This document shows, in pieces, positions 14,516-15,523 of a stretch of DNA of 15,523 bases. The notes beneath the pieces were generated by a model, which was given only the letters and a program-made list of their open reading frames with translations, ran no database searches and was not told where the DNA came from. The DNA is from an uncultured Clostridium sp. (lineage in GTDB: Bacteria; Bacillota; Clostridia; Clostridiales; Clostridiaceae). Within the stretch, counting starts at the first letter, position 1; the number at the start of each line of letters is the position of its first letter. Both the position numbers and the translations under genes were made by a program. Location: positions 1 through 15,523 of the forward strand of contig NZ_CALEVF010000311.1 in assembly GCF_937920395.1 (NCBI RefSeq). The letters run 5' to 3'.

Positions 14516-15523
14516 TTATATTTTCTCAGTTTCGAAAGCCTTCCATGGAATGTCAACCGCAGCCGCACCAGAATTTATTATATTATCAACATGCATTAAT
14601 AGTGGGAAATCACTAAGTTTCACAATTCCTCTTTTAGCAAGTACGCGAACTCCACGTGCAGTACGAGTAGCAATAACTATTGATTCAAGTGTTACTCCTT
14701 TTAATTGTTTAATAGATTCTTCAATTGAAAATCCTTGTCCAAGTAGAGTTCCAACTTTACGTGTACGTCCACCAAATACTGTTACATAAAGGTCGCCAGC
14801 AGATAAGATAATATTTTGCTCACCACCACCAACTATCTCAAGGAGATGTTTCATTTCTTTTACACTTTGTCCAAAAAGCCCAGCTTGAGAATTATAATGT
14901 TCGTGACCAGAGCCGTCTGCTCCAATAGCAAGACCTATAGCGAGGGACACACCTAGTGCATAAGCATTTTTAAGGGCTACTGCGCATTCAACACCTACAA
15001 CATCTGTAGAGAGGCTGATATGGTAGTATGGAGATTCAAACAAGCTCTTAAGCATTCTAAGGATAACTATGTCATAACCACAAAATGTAACAACTGAATT
15101 ATCTTTGTCAGCTAGTTCATAACTAGTACATGGACCACCTATAGCATTTATAGAAAGTTTCTTATTTAAAATAAGCTTGCTTTTAAAATATTGTGGATAA
15201 GTAATCATACTGCCGTCTTCTAAATCAATCATTCCTTTTGTTATTGAAAGAAGGGGAATGTTTTCAGGTATGATAGGCAATATATTGTCTGCAAACCAAT
15301 CAACACCAAAACTACTAACTCCACAAATTACAACGTCTGCTCCATCAAGAGCCTTATTTACATCTTCGATTTGATAGTATTCAATACCGGCTTTAGGTAA
15401 TTGACGTTTTAATAAAGTGTGAAAACCTGTAGTCCTTGCTGTATCAATGACTTCTCTATCTAGAGGTGTACCAACTACTCTTACTTTATTACCATTTTCA
15501 GTTGCAGGAAAAGATAAAGCACA
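14516..15523 (-). CDS. GpsA-like NAD(P)-dependent glycerol-3-phosphate dehydrogenase, N-terminus outside the window
   Basis: The visible 335 residues are the C-terminal bulk of a glycerol-3-phosphate dehydrogenase homologue. The frame stays open to the right edge, starting ALSFPATENGNKVRVVGTPL, so only the first ~10-15 residues, including the GxGxxG loop, lie outside. A TTG at 15280 is not the start. Further marks are DGADVVICGVSSFGVDWFAD, the catalytic-lysine region VALKNAYALGVSLAIG and GDLYVTVFGGRTRKVGTLLG, which is the substrate-site segment of GpsA. It would interconvert dihydroxyacetone phosphate and sn-glycerol-3-phosphate. It diverges clearly from housekeeping GpsA (for example GGPCTSYELA and the GADGSGHEHYNSQAG insert), so the substrate may be a related polyol phosphate. 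It is the first visible gene of an operon with the AraM-like enzyme and the phosphatase, so a pathway-specific role is more likely than lipid synthesis. Confidence 0.8.
   Translation of the reverse strand, partial: CALSFPATENGNKVRVVGTPLDREVIDTARTTGFHTLLKRQLPKAGIEYYQIEDVNKALDGADVVICGVSSFGVDWFADNILPIIPENIPLLSITKGMIDLEDGSMITYPQYFKSKLILNKKLSINAIGGPCTSYELADKDNSVVTFCGYDIVILRMLKSLFESPYYHISLSTDVVGVECAVALKNAYALGVSLAIGLAIGADGSGHEHYNSQAGLFGQSVKEMKHLLEIVGGGEQNIILSAGDLYVTVFGGRTRKVGTLLGQGFSIEESIKQLKGVTLESIVIATRTARGVRVLAKRGIVKLSDFPLLMHVDNIINSGAAAVDIPWKAFETEKI

Noticed and set aside
14095..14789. Plus-strand open frames antisense to the AraM-like and GpsA-like genes
   Set aside because: Low-complexity reverse readings of conserved enzymes.
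1..15523. Search for CRISPR arrays, tRNA or rRNA genes, insertion sequences, integrases, toxin-antitoxin or phage-defence genes
   Set aside because: No spaced direct-repeat array, cloverleaf, transposase motif or defence-related domain was seen in the coding regions.

Overview
The window looks like chromosomal DNA of a low-GC, Gram-positive, Clostridium-like anaerobe. It is AT-rich, the Shine-Dalgarno sites are strong (AGGAGG/GGAGG), intrinsic terminators end in T-runs, and the products are firmicute types: an AraR regulator, a lipoprotein solute-binding protein, an Fe-S/FMN/FAD enoate-reductase-like enzyme and an AraM-like glycerol-1-phosphate dehydrogenase. The species cannot be fixed from this sequence.

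Left part (1-6589): an L-arabinose-type regulatory and uptake locus. At the left edge, on the minus strand, lies the collapsed remnant of a ribulokinase gene (araB). Its first ~31 codons are joined out of frame to the conserved C-terminal segment, and the catalytic middle is gone. Its promoter, an AraR-type operator inside that promoter, a cre-like CcpA site and the ribosome binding site all look intact. Diverging from it is araR (GntR-type winged helix plus LacI-type sugar sensor). Downstream of araR, behind another AraR-type operator and a near-consensus sigma-A promoter, comes a four-gene sugar ABC importer: binding lipoprotein, permease, double ATPase, permease. It uses two different permeases and one ATPase polypeptide, and one of the two ATP sites looks degenerate. 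A 19-bp perfect hairpin closes the operon.

Middle part (6590-10274): a small three-helix membrane protein of unknown function; a gene-poor stretch with a short imperfect tandem repeat and a strong terminator; a membrane-anchored SGNH/GDSL-like protein that has lost both the nucleophile Ser and the catalytic His (a likely pseudo-hydrolase), with a promoter embedded in an inverted repeat; and a 667-residue NADH:flavin oxidoreductase of the 2-enoate reductase / 2,4-dienoyl-CoA reductase family.

Right part (10294-15523, all minus strand): a class B penicillin-binding protein without PASTA repeats, preceded upstream by a terminated operon of three genes. In transcription order these are a GpsA-like glycerol-3-phosphate dehydrogenase (running off the window), an AraM-like sn-glycerol-1-phosphate dehydrogenase and a HAD-IIA (NagD/AraL-like) phosphatase. 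From memory, AraL and AraM homologues belong to the arabinose operon of Bacillus subtilis. Here they lie about 12 kb from araR in a separate transcript with a second triose/glycerol-phosphate dehydrogenase, so the window may hold pieces of one split pathway.

No tRNA, rRNA, CRISPR array, insertion sequence or phage gene was seen.
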